From positions 660,001 through 724,000 of the forward strand of contig NZ_CP139420.1 in the NCBI RefSeq assembly GCF_034119845.1: DNA of 64,000 bases, read 5' to 3'. Each line of letters begins with the position of its first letter. The stretch's first letter is position 1. This document shows positions 36,201-44,347 of this stretch, one piece after another. The position numbers and the translations under genes are program-made. The stretch is from Flavobacterium sp. NG2 (GTDB taxonomy: Bacteria > Bacteroidota > Bacteroidia > Flavobacteriales > Flavobacteriaceae). The notes below the pieces were generated by a model that made no database searches, had not been told where the DNA came from, and worked only from the letters and a program-made list of their open reading frames with translations.

Positions 36201-38298
36201 TGGTACCATCTCTCAACCAACTTGTACTACAACAACTGGTAGCTTTACAATTACAAATTATAATGCGTCATATAGTTATACAATTTCTCCTTCAAACGGA
36301 GTTACTAGATCAGGAGCGTTAGTAACAGCACCTTCAGGTACTTATTCTATAACAACAAATAATTCAACCTGTACTTCCTTAGCCACTAATTTCACAATTA
36401 ACAACCAGCCAGAAACTCCCTCAATTCCAACAGTTGGAACTATAACCCATCCTACTTGCGTTATATCTACAGGAAGTGTACAATTGAATGGTTTGCCATC
36501 TACAGGAAATATTGTTCAAACAGGAGATACGAATGCTAATTACGCCATTACAGGTGGAGGATCACAAACAATAGCAACATTGGCAGCTGGAAATTATAAT
36601 TTTGCTATTTCTAATGGAAGTTGTAGTTCGACAACGGTAAATGTTGTTATTAATCCAGCTTTAACTAATACTTGGGATGGAAGTTCTTGGACTGCAGGAA
36701 CTCCTGATTTTACTCAAGAATTAAAATTCACACATGATTATAATTCTAGTGCAGATATCAAGGGTTGTTCTTGTAAGATTACAGGAGGAGCAAATGTTGT
36801 TATAGGATCAGGTGGTACTATGACAATAACTAATGAAGTAGATGTATTAGGCCCAGGAACTCTAACATTTCAAAACAACGCCAGCTTAGTTCAAATCAAT
36901 GACAATGCTATCAATTCTGGAAATATAACATACCAAAGAACAACACCTTTAATATTAAATACGGATTATGTATATTGGTCATCACCTGTGTCTGGATTTA
37001 CTTTAGGAGGAATTCAAACTGGAACTTTATATTATTCCTTTAATGCTTCAGGCAATTCATGGGTAAAGGAATCTGCTGGCAGTACAATGTCTCCAAGTAA
37101 AGGATATATTGTTAGAGGTTCAGGTACTGGATTAACAACTGGTTCCAAATTTAGCCAAACGGCCTCATTTAATGGAAAACCAAATAATGGTATTATTGGA
37201 ATTGGAGTAGCTGGAATTGGAAAATCAAATCTTATTGGAAATCCCTATCCTTCAGCAATTGATGCTGATGCTTTTTTAACTGCCAACAGCAGTGTTCTCG
37301 AAGGTACATTATACTTTTGGACACATGCTAGTGCCATTCAATTAGCAACAGGAATTGATCCTAATAAAGCTGGTTCTGGAAAATATGCCTACACATCAGA
37401 TGATTATTCTACCTACAATTTAACAGGAGGTACTGGAGGAACATCTGGTACAATTGCTGCTGGTCAAGGTTTTTTTGCTGATGGTAATGGAAGTGGTGGA
37501 ACTGCCACTTTCAACAATAGTATGAGGTTAGCTACAAGCGGAGAAACCCTTGACAACTCAAACTTTTTCAGACCAGCGTCAGGTTCAAAAACGGCAAAAA
37601 CAACCACAACTAACAAAATAGAAAAAAACCGAATTTGGTTAAATCTATCCAATTCCCAAGGGGCATACAAACAAATGTTAATAGGATACATAACAGGGGC
37701 AACCAATGATTATGACAGAGGATATGATGGAATTAGTTATGACGGAAATAGCTATATAGATTTTTACAGTATCAACAACAAGAATCTTTTAACCATTCAA
37801 GGTAGAGCCTTACCTATTCAACAAACTGATATTGTACCTATTGGATACCGTTCCACCATTGCAGGAGAATTTACTATCTCAATTGATAAAACAGATGGTT
37901 TATTGAGTACAATGACAGTTTATTTAGAAGACAAACTAACAAATACCACTCATAACCTAAAGAATGGAGCCTATACATTTACGACTCAAAAAGGAACTTT
38001 CAACGATCGTTTTGCTGTAAGCTACCTTGACAAAGCAACTTTAGGAACAAATGATTATACCGCTACAGAAAATGGAATTGTAATTTTTCAAAAAAATGAA
38101 CAAATCACAGTACTATCATCAGTTGGATTAATTAACAAAGTGCAACTTTTTGATATTTCTGGAAAATTGATTTTGGAGAAGTCTAAAATAAATAATTCAG
38201 AAGTAATCGTTGATAATTTAAATTCTACTGAACAAGTTTTAATAGTAAAAGTAAGTCTTGAAAACGGTCAAACTTATAGCCAAAAAATCATTAACTAA
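33253..38298 (+). CDS. Giant T9SS-secreted adhesin-like protein with five fibronectin-type III repeats
   Basis: A 1681-residue surface or secreted protein. The start ATG at 33253 (MRRIFTDYS) is preferred to an upstream TTG; a hydrophobic export segment (TFFVFLLFIIQNICYG) follows. Domains: a WNTATNWSPSGVPSANDDVI module, Ig-like modules (SYQWQLNSGSSGW, IQWQSSTDSSSF), five nearly identical ~95-residue fibronectin-type units (encoded at ~34765-36190; LDVATDNAFTNLVSGYSNLD, TGLNPSTTYYYRVRA), two short Cys-containing modules, and a C-terminal ~330-residue region (NRIWLNLSNSQGAYKQMLIG, IQGRALPIQ, FDISGKLILEK) like the T9SS type C sorting domain of F. johnsoniae ChiA. No catalytic domain seen. A shorter paralogue follows. 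Confidence 0.85.
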   Translation: MRRIFTDYSVFLFNTSFKKTFFVFLLFIIQNICYGVTKTFTSNNGNWNTATNWSPSGVPSANDDVIIPSGKTATININAVAQSINISGTLNINDGESLYVGSNPSWGNFIVNSGGKFQMPTGGSSALLVVFGNYNNNGTTDFWKSDIIITGDLLSPATSELQKQGNVIVGGNIIGDIALTGGTGEGQIYAVNPNATVSITPTSINNNVTPGDQLPSSEGATLINLVNTIIYGSTCASFTITDPSSNISTCVGGNVTVTISSSGSSPSYQWQLNSGSSGWNNISGQTTSTLSLNNVTAAMAGNKYRVKVTVSGCTKNSNYITLSIDPTTVAGTASSNQSICNGSTPSNITLSGNTGTIQWQSSTDSSSFTNISGATSSTLSSAQMGSLTATRYYRAVVTSGGCPPVNSNTVTVIVNQPSVAPTSISGTTTICNGNSTTLTLSGGTAGTNASAKWYSGVCNGTLVGTGNSITVSPTTNTTYFVRYEGICNNTSCASITVTVNSLASIPSTLSPDNVTCSSFNAKWNSATNTTKYFLDVATDNAFTNLVSGYSNLDVGNTTSRSVTGLNPSTTYYYRVRANNSNCGNSGNSGTINISTLTIAIPATGTPDNATCSSFNAKWNSATNTTKYFLDVATDNAFTNLVSGYSNLDVGNTTSHSVTGLNPSTTYYYRVRALNSSCGTSENSGTMNIATLAIAIPTTSTANNSTCSSFNAQWNSASNTTKYFLDVATDMAFTNFVSGYNNLDVGNTTSRSVTGLNPSTTYYYRVRALNSSCGTSENSGTMNISTLSIATPPTGTANNATCSSFNAQWNSASNTTKYFLDVATDMAFTNFVSGYNNLDVGNTTSRSVTGLNPSTTYYYRVRALNSSCGTSENSGTMNISTLSIATPPTGTANNATCSSFNAQWNSASNTTKYFLDVATDNAFTNFVSGYNNLDVGNTTSRSITGLNPSTTYYYRVRALNSSCGTSENSSTMSIATLSFSAPSIGTISQPTCTTTTGSFTITNYNASYSYTISPSNGVTRSGALVTAPSGTYSITTNNSTCTSLATNFTINNQPETPSIPTVGTITHPTCVISTGSVQLNGLPSTGNIVQTGDTNANYAITGGGSQTIATLAAGNYNFAISNGSCSSTTVNVVINPALTNTWDGSSWTAGTPDFTQELKFTHDYNSSADIKGCSCKITGGANVVIGSGGTMTITNEVDVLGPGTLTFQNNASLVQINDNAINSGNITYQRTTPLILNTDYVYWSSPVSGFTLGGIQTGTLYYSFNASGNSWVKESAGSTMSPSKGYIVRGSGTGLTTGSKFSQTASFNGKPNNGIIGIGVAGIGKSNLIGNPYPSAIDADAFLTANSSVLEGTLYFWTHASAIQLATGIDPNKAGSGKYAYTSDDYSTYNLTGGTGGTSGTIAAGQGFFADGNGSGGTATFNNSMRLATSGETLDNSNFFRPASGSKTAKTTTTNKIEKNRIWLNLSNSQGAYKQMLIGYITGATNDYDRGYDGISYDGNSYIDFYSINNKNLLTIQGRALPIQQTDIVPIGYRSTIAGEFTISIDKTDGLLSTMTVYLEDKLTNTTHNLKNGAYTFTTQKGTFNDRFAVSYLDKATLGTNDYTATENGIVIFQKNEQITVLSSVGLINKVQLFDISGKLILEKSKINNSEVIVDNLNSTEQVLIVKVSLENGQTYSQKIIN
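34765..36190 (+). repeat. Five tandem 285-bp repeats inside the adhesin gene
   Basis: The conserved Cys codon of each unit falls at 34798, 35083, 35368, 35653 and 35938, exactly 285 bases apart. By eye, about 35380-35684 and 35665-35969 are identical, so the third and fourth units were duplicated very recently, while the first two have diverged more. Confidence 0.92.
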
Positions 38299-38623
38299 GA
38301 GAAACTTTTAATTTCAAATCCCGTCTTTTGGCGGGATTTTTTTTGCTTTTCCATCAATATTATAAAACAACCCACATAAATTCTTAATAAAAAACATCAT
38401 TGATTGCATTGCAAAACTTTGACAATCTTCACAATGAATTTCGGAACACAGATTAAAGAAATTCAATAAATCTAAAAAATCCCTTTGTTTGCTTAGCGAA
38501 ATACTTTGATAACCCTAGCTATCGGAAGACAGGTTTTTGCTTAAAAAAATCACCGAAAGTGGGTATTGTAAGAATTATCATTTCATTATAACTTTAAAAC
38601 ACAAACTTCTAAGTTATAACAGA
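38299..38623. other. Intergenic stretch between two paralogous adhesin genes
   Basis: It contains the terminator at 38318-38344 and a repeat copy at 38443-38491 (GGAACACAGATTAAAGAAAT...), similar to 32173-32230. No small gene seen. Confidence 0.55.
38318..38344 (+). terminator. Rho-independent terminator
   Basis: AATCCCG and CGGGATT form a tight stem followed by TTTTTT, 20 bases past the adhesin stop. Confidence 0.85.
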
Positions 38624-41101
38624 ATGAGACCTTTATTTCTTTTTATTATAATTATTCTAGCAAATATTAATGTTTCTTTTGGACAAAGTATATTTAAAAA
38701 CGCAATAACCGACACTAATCCTAGTCTTACAAATCCTTATACAAACGGTCAACTCATCGATGATAATATTAGTGTATCTGGAATAGGCCGAGGACCTGGT
38801 TTAAATGGAAACACAGGTATCAACCGTTACAATGCAAGAGACTGGAACACAAGTTCGATTGACACTAATGATTACTTTGAATTTACCTTAATACCAAATC
38901 CTGGCTATAAAATTGATTTTAAAAATTTGGAATACAAAGCTCAAGTTTCATTAATTGCTGGACCGGTCAACTTTGCTTTTCGGTCAAGTTTAGACGGATT
39001 TACAACTAACATTAGTTCACCTACAATAACTAACAATGGATTAGAAACCACCCCTACCCCTATTGACCTATCAGGTTCCAAATTTCAAAATATAATTTCA
39101 AGCATTAGCTTCCGATTTTACGCTTGGGGAGGAAGTGCAACCACAGGAACTTTTAGTATTAATGATTTTACTTTTAACGGCACTGTTAGTTGCAATCTAT
39201 CTACACCAACTATAGAAACAATAATTCAAGCAAACTGTCCCAATTCAACAGGTACAATTCACTTAAAAAATTTACCCGCTACAGAACCATGGGATTTATT
39301 TCAAAATGACGTTTTGATACGATCATCAGGTTATGGCTCAACCTGCATTATTTCAAATCTTACTGCAGGAAATTATAAATATAAAATTTCAAATGGCTAT
39401 TGTTATTCGCCCTCTACAAACGAAACTTCAATACTATCAAACACAACTAGTTGGAACGGTAGTTCATGGACAAATGGGAATCCTAATTTAAATCAACATA
39501 TCATTTTTAACGGAAATTACATCAGTACTGTTGATATAGAATCATGTAGTTGTACTGTTAACTCAGGTAATGTGGTTCTACAACCAAATCATTCCATTAA
39601 AATTGCAAATCAATTAAACATAAATAATGGCTCGCTCACTTTTGAAAACAACGCTAATTTAATACAAGTCAACGATAATAGTGTCAACTCTGGAAATATT
39701 AACTATAAACGAGAAACAACTCCAATTAGTAATCTAGATTACACCTATTGGTCCTCACCAGTATTAAACTTCACAATTGGAGCAGTATCGCCAAATACCC
39801 TAAATGGAAAATGGTATTCATACAACGCAATAGCAGATAATTGGAAACAGGAAAGTGCTTCAACTAAAATGAGTCCAGGCATTGGTTATATCATACGAGG
39901 CCCAGAGAGTCATAAAGCACCAACTACTCCAAGCACTTATTTAGCTACATTCGTTGGCACTCCAAATAACGGAACCATTAACATCCCTATTAACGGCATC
40001 AAATCTTCTAATCTAATAGGGAATCCGTATCCTAGCGCAATAAACGCTGATGCTTTTATTCTTGAGAACAGTGCCATTATTGACGGAACAATCTACTTTT
40101 GGACTCATAATACAGCTATCCAAAAAAGCACCAATATCACTAACGGAACAGCTGGTACAGGAACCTATGCCTATACATCTGATGATTATGCCTCATACAA
40201 CTTAACAGGTGGTGTTGCAGCTATACAAACACCTACTATTTCTGGCGGTTTAAACACAAATATTCCCAATGGGAAGATTGCAGCTGGCCAAGGTTTTTTT
40301 GTAACTAGCAAGATTCCTGGGACAGCCATTTTCAACAACAGTATGCGTGTTGATGGATCAAATAACCCTTTAGATAATTCTCAATTCTTCAAATACAACA
40401 CACTTACTAAATCGGGAAAGAATATTGAAAAAAATAGAATTTGGTTGAATTTAACCAATACTCAAGGTGCATTTAAACAATTGCTAATTGGATACTTGCC
40501 TAATGCCACCAACGGAATTGACACAAATTATGACGGAGAAACCTTTGATAGTAATCCTTATCTTGATTTTTATTCCATCAATGAAGATAAAAAATTAGTC
40601 ATTCAAGGTAGAGCTATTCCATTTGACGAATCTGATAAAATAAATTTAGGTTATCGTTCTGCTATTTCTACCGACTATACTATTGCAATTAATCAAATTG
40701 ATGGTTTATTTGAAAATAAAAACATCTTTCTCGAAGATACTTTTAAAAACACAATAACCAATTTAAAAGAAGGACACTATACTTTTCATACTGAAAAAGG
40801 AATTTTTGACAATCGGTTTATTCTGAGATTTACTAATAAACTTTTATCAAAAAAAACAACTTTATCTCTGAGCAATACTATTGTAGTAAGCGTTAAAAAC
40901 AATACTTTAAAAATACAATCACTAAATGAAAACTTAAAAAAAGTTATCATTTCAAACCTATTAGGTGACCAAATAACAAAGAGAGAAAATATTAATCAGA
41001 AAGAATTTAGCTTCCAAGATTTAACTTTTCGCAGTCAAATTCTATTCATCAAAATAATATTGCAAAATGGACTAGAACAGATTAAAAAAGTAATCTACTA
41101 A
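38624..41101 (+). CDS. T9SS-secreted protein with type C-like sorting domain, paralogue of the preceding adhesin
   Basis: An 825-residue exported protein. The ATG at 38624 places a perfect signal peptide at the N-terminus (MRPLFLFIIIILANINVSFG); an upstream in-frame start would bury it. The N-terminal ~200 residues form an unrecognised beta-rich domain (SFRFYAWGGSATTGTFSIND). From residue ~210 on it parallels the preceding protein: CPNSTGTIHLKNLP, WNGSSWTNGNPNLNQ, DYTYWSSPVLNFTIG, SNLIGNPYPSAINADAF, then NRIWLNLTNTQGAFKQLLIG, IQGRAIPFDE. The end is the T9SS type C-like sorting region. No enzymatic domain recognised. Confidence 0.85.
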   Translation: MRPLFLFIIIILANINVSFGQSIFKNAITDTNPSLTNPYTNGQLIDDNISVSGIGRGPGLNGNTGINRYNARDWNTSSIDTNDYFEFTLIPNPGYKIDFKNLEYKAQVSLIAGPVNFAFRSSLDGFTTNISSPTITNNGLETTPTPIDLSGSKFQNIISSISFRFYAWGGSATTGTFSINDFTFNGTVSCNLSTPTIETIIQANCPNSTGTIHLKNLPATEPWDLFQNDVLIRSSGYGSTCIISNLTAGNYKYKISNGYCYSPSTNETSILSNTTSWNGSSWTNGNPNLNQHIIFNGNYISTVDIESCSCTVNSGNVVLQPNHSIKIANQLNINNGSLTFENNANLIQVNDNSVNSGNINYKRETTPISNLDYTYWSSPVLNFTIGAVSPNTLNGKWYSYNAIADNWKQESASTKMSPGIGYIIRGPESHKAPTTPSTYLATFVGTPNNGTINIPINGIKSSNLIGNPYPSAINADAFILENSAIIDGTIYFWTHNTAIQKSTNITNGTAGTGTYAYTSDDYASYNLTGGVAAIQTPTISGGLNTNIPNGKIAAGQGFFVTSKIPGTAIFNNSMRVDGSNNPLDNSQFFKYNTLTKSGKNIEKNRIWLNLTNTQGAFKQLLIGYLPNATNGIDTNYDGETFDSNPYLDFYSINEDKKLVIQGRAIPFDESDKINLGYRSAISTDYTIAINQIDGLFENKNIFLEDTFKNTITNLKEGHYTFHTEKGIFDNRFILRFTNKLLSKKTTLSLSNTIVVSVKNNTLKIQSLNENLKKVIISNLLGDQITKRENINQKEFSFQDLTFRSQILFIKIILQNGLEQIKKVIY

Positions 41102-41112
41102 TTTCAATTCCA

Positions 41113-41144
41113 AAAAAAAACCATTCGCGAAGACGAATGGTTTT
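41113..41144. terminator. Bidirectional terminator
   Basis: AAAACCATTCG and CGAATGGTTTT form an 11-bp stem with A- and T-run flanks, between convergent genes. Confidence 0.82.
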
Positions 41145-41150
41145 GAACTA

Positions 41151-42236
41151 TTATTTTCCTTTTTGTGAGGCTTCTAAATTTCTTTCAATTTCATGACCTG
41201 GTCTAGACCACTTTGGCTTTTCACCTAATGGCGCAAACTGCGAATCAGAAGCTTCTACTGTTTGTGGCTGAGAAACTTTAGTAAACGGTTTTTGAGGATT
41301 CAATCCTAACATTTCAAACATTCTCATGTCTTCATCAACATCTGGATTAGGAGTGGTAAGTAGTTTATCACCCGCAAAAATTGAATTAGCACCAGCAAAG
41401 AAGCACATTGCTTGACCTTCTCTACTCATATTCATTCTCCCTGCTGACAAACGAACTTGAGTTTCAGGCATAATGATACGAGTGGTAGCTACCATACGAA
41501 TCATCTCCCAAATTTCAACTGGTTTTTCTTCTTCAAGTGGAGTCCCTTCTACAGCTACCAATGCATTAATAGGCACTGATTCTGGTTGTGGATTCAAAGT
41601 AGAAAGCGCCACAAGCATTCCAGCTCTATCCTCTATACTTTCTCCCATTCCAATAATTCCACCACTACAAACCGTTACATTTGTTTTACGTACATTCTCA
41701 ATAGTTTGAAGACGATCTTCGAAACCACGTGTTGAAATAACTTCTTTATAATATTCTTCTGAAGTGTCTAAATTATGATTGTACGCATACAAACCTGCTT
41801 CCGCCAAACGTTGTGCTTGATTTTCGGTAATCATACCTAGGGTACAACATACTTCCATATCTAATTTATTGATCGTACGAACCATTTCTAACACCTGATC
41901 AAACTCTGGTCCGTCTTTTACATTTCTCCAAGCAGCTCCCATACATACACGTGAAGAACCACCAGATTTAGCACGTAATGCCTGTGCTTTTACCTGACTT
42001 ACCGACATTAAGTCGTTCCCTTCGATATCTGTATGATAACGTGCCGCTTGAGGACAATATCCACAATCTTCAGGACAACCACCAGTTTTAATAGATAATA
42101 ATGTCGAAACCTGAACAACATTAGGGTCATGATGCTCTCTATGAATAGATGCTGCTTCATACAGCAAGTCCATCATAGGTTTATTATATACAGCAATAAT
42201 TTCGTCTTTTGTCCAATTGTGTTTTGTGATACTCAT
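41151..42236 (-). CDS. bioB: Biotin synthase
   Basis: A 361-residue radical-SAM enzyme that inserts sulfur into dethiobiotin. The radical-SAM cluster CxxxCxxC is in GGCPEDCGYCPQAARYH. YNHNLDTSEEYYKEVISTRG, the [2Fe-2S] region CSGGIIGMGES, VRLSAGRMNMSREGQAMCFF and FAGANSIFAGDKLLTTPNP are all typical. The ~20-residue tail is slightly longer than in E. coli. It is about 9 kb from bioF/D/A and on the opposite strand, so expressed separately. Confidence 0.97.
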   Translation of the reverse strand: MSITKHNWTKDEIIAVYNKPMMDLLYEAASIHREHHDPNVVQVSTLLSIKTGGCPEDCGYCPQAARYHTDIEGNDLMSVSQVKAQALRAKSGGSSRVCMGAAWRNVKDGPEFDQVLEMVRTINKLDMEVCCTLGMITENQAQRLAEAGLYAYNHNLDTSEEYYKEVISTRGFEDRLQTIENVRKTNVTVCSGGIIGMGESIEDRAGMLVALSTLNPQPESVPINALVAVEGTPLEEEKPVEIWEMIRMVATTRIIMPETQVRLSAGRMNMSREGQAMCFFAGANSIFAGDKLLTTPNPDVDEDMRMFEMLGLNPQKPFTKVSQPQTVEASDSQFAPLGEKPKWSRPGHEIERNLEASQKGK

Positions 42237-42335
42237 CGATGCGATTTTTTAATGCACCAAAAGTAGTCAAATTGTTCTAATGAAGCAATCTAAAATTCTG
42301 AAAAGCAAAAACCAATAAATATCAAGATAGATTAA

Positions 42336-42773
42336 CTAGTCTGTTGTAAGACTATTGTTCCAATAAAGCATCAACAACATCGTAACAATTACAGATGAAG
42401 CGATACCTTCGAAAAGCAGACAAATAGAATAGGCTTCAATCGAAGGATTTCCTCCAAACAAGAAAGTTTTAGACAAGGAATGCACATAGGAATCTCCACC
42501 TTTCATATAACTATATATCACTAATCCAACAACACTTAAAACTACTCCAACAATAGAAGTCATCATTGCTGAAACTGCGTTACTGACAAACTTTTTCTCT
42601 CCCTGAGCAATATTCATTTCAATTGTCCTATTCACGCCATAGAATACAAAAAAGACATTAAATAACCGTAAATAGAACAAATCAGCGTAGCCTAAAGCAT
42701 TCATTAGTAAAAAATAAATAGCAATTCCACCAAATATTAGAATCCCGTTTAAAATTTCTTTTGATGCTTTCAT
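42336..42773 (-). CDS. Four-helix membrane protein of unknown function, copy 2
   Basis: A 145-residue inner-membrane protein with four hydrophobic helices: ILNGILIFGGIAIYFLLMNA, LRLFNVFFVFYGVNRTI, VSAMMTSIVGVVLSVVGLVI and LLFEGIASSVIVTMLLMLYW. I do not recognise the family. It is roughly 55-60 percent identical, by eye, to the protein at 43784; conserved segments are FYGxxRT, YSYMxGGDxYV, LSKTxLFGGxPSI and SxxLLFEGI. The IS982 element lies between the two copies and may have separated this copy from the original promoter. Confidence 0.8.
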   Translation of the reverse strand: MKASKEILNGILIFGGIAIYFLLMNALGYADLFYLRLFNVFFVFYGVNRTIEMNIAQGEKKFVSNAVSAMMTSIVGVVLSVVGLVIYSYMKGGDSYVHSLSKTFLFGGNPSIEAYSICLLFEGIASSVIVTMLLMLYWNNSLTTD

Positions 42774-42800
42774 TAGTTCTATTTTTTATATTAATTAATT

Positions 42801-43715
42801 CAAGTTGCTAGTTAATAGCCTTATTTAATTGTAGTCCAAAGACAAATAGTGTTAGTTTTATTAAAAAACCTTCTAATGTAACAGCATGAATTGTTCTTGG
42901 AAACATTTTCTTTATATCACTTATTGTTGTTTCTACTCTTTTCCTCATCTTGAGTTTTTCGTTTTTTTGTTCTAGCGTATCAATTCTTTTAGCATTTGAC
43001 TTACGTTGAATTTTTAATAAGATGCATTTTTTATTTAATGCAATGTCTTCTAGTCCGTAATCTGTATAGGCACTATCACCATATAATGAAGCTTCTACAT
43101 GTAATTTATCAATCATTTTCCCTAAAGCTTTTGCATCGCCAGTTTTTCCTGGCGTGAAATGAAAAGCTATTGGAATCCCATCCTTTGTGGTGAGTAATTG
43201 TACTTTTACTCCATAAAAATAACTTCGCATACTGGCAGTATAGCCTCTCCATTTATTACCTGAAACAATCTTACAATTTGTAATCCTCATATTGTTGCAA
43301 ACTGAAACAGGAAAAGAATCAATGATATAATGCATTTCACAACAGAAATCTTTAAAATAAGAACTTACTATCTCAAATAACTCGTATAAAAGTTTTCCAA
43401 CTTTATGTAAACGTCTATTGAATCTACTCTTATCAAGCATATTAGGGATGAATCCATATTGTTTCATAAATTTTATAGCAGAGCAATGATTACCATAAAA
43501 ACTCGTTGAAGAAACTATTGCAGTCAAGATAATTTCGCTATCACTAACTTGTCTTCTTACATCTTCAACATGTTGAATTCCTTGTAAAATATCATCTATT
43601 AAACAAAAAATTGATATAATTTTGTCTTTACAAAGCATTGGGGAGGTTTATTGGTTCGCAAAACAAATTTACTTAACCTCTGCTTTGTTTTTATACTACA
43701 GCAACTAGCAACTTG
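42801..43715 (-). mobile_element. Intact IS982-family insertion sequence
   Basis: A 915-bp element. Its ends are inverted repeats CAAGTTGCTAGTT (42801-42813) and the complement (43703-43715). It is flanked by 8-bp direct repeats AATTAATT (42793-42800 and 43716-43723), the presumed target duplication. The transposase stop codon lies inside the left repeat. Everything looks intact, consistent with a recent insertion. Confidence 0.88.
42808..43638 (-). CDS. IS982-family transposase (DDE)
   Basis: A 276-residue DDE transposase of normal family length. The catalytic Asp, Asp and Glu fit YIIDSFPVSVC, EASLYGDSAYTDYG and RKRVETTISDIKKMFPRT. KSRFNRRLHKVGKLLYELF and GYTASMRSYFYGVKVQLLTT are typical of IS982. 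No frameshift or premature stop is present, so the protein should be active. It reads in the same direction as both flanking paralogous genes. The stop (42808-42810) is inside the terminal repeat. Confidence 0.93.
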   Translation of the reverse strand: MLCKDKIISIFCLIDDILQGIQHVEDVRRQVSDSEIILTAIVSSTSFYGNHCSAIKFMKQYGFIPNMLDKSRFNRRLHKVGKLLYELFEIVSSYFKDFCCEMHYIIDSFPVSVCNNMRITNCKIVSGNKWRGYTASMRSYFYGVKVQLLTTKDGIPIAFHFTPGKTGDAKALGKMIDKLHVEASLYGDSAYTDYGLEDIALNKKCILLKIQRKSNAKRIDTLEQKNEKLKMRKRVETTISDIKKMFPRTIHAVTLEGFLIKLTLFVFGLQLNKAIN

Positions 43716-43783
43716 AATTAATTACTATTTTAAAAAATACTGTAATTAAACCTCACTTCCAGCAAACATGAATTTAGCTTTTA

Positions 43784-44236
43784 TTATAAATTCTGATGTT
43801 TATCCGAAGCATATCGGGTTTCCCAACTCAACATTAAAATAAAGGTTACAATTACTGCAGAAACAATTCCTTCAAAAAGTAACGAAATTGAATAGGTCAT
43901 TATGGAAGGGTCTCCTCCAAATAGCAAGGTCTTAGATAATGTTTGTACATACTCATCCCCTCCTTGCATATAACTATAAGCAATAAGTCCGATGATACTC
44001 AAAAAAACACCTATAAGTGCAGTAAAAAGCGCCGAAATGGCATTCTCAGAAATCATAAGCTTGCCTTCAGCGAAATTTGACTTCAGGGTACGATCGGCAC
44101 CATAAAATACAAATAGAATATTGAAGAAACGCAAATAGTACAAATTAGCTAAACCTGAGAACTCTATCACTAAAAAGTAGATCCCAATACCCAAAAAAAT
44201 CAGAAATCCGTTAAAAAATTCTTTTGACATTTTCAT
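43784..44236 (-). CDS. Four-helix membrane protein of unknown function, copy 1
   Basis: A 150-residue inner-membrane protein with helices at FFNGFLIFLGIGIYFLVIEF, LRFFNILFVFYGADRTL, ISALFTALIGVFLSIIGLIA and LLFEGIVSAVIVTFILML. It is the closest visible relative of the protein at 42336. Both are on the minus strand, so before the insertion they would have been adjacent tandem genes. No enzymatic motif is seen; the YSYMQGGDEYV loop between helices 3 and 4 is the most conserved part. Function unknown. Confidence 0.8.
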   Translation of the reverse strand: MKMSKEFFNGFLIFLGIGIYFLVIEFSGLANLYYLRFFNILFVFYGADRTLKSNFAEGKLMISENAISALFTALIGVFLSIIGLIAYSYMQGGDEYVQTLSKTLLFGGDPSIMTYSISLLFEGIVSAVIVTFILMLSWETRYASDKHQNL

Positions 44237-44347
44237 CTGTTTAAATTTAAAAGTTAATCAATACCTCTCTAATAAACAATGGAATACATCTCAAATTTAC
44301 GCAAAAAAAAGAAAATACAGGAATCAAACTATGATTTCTTTTACAAA

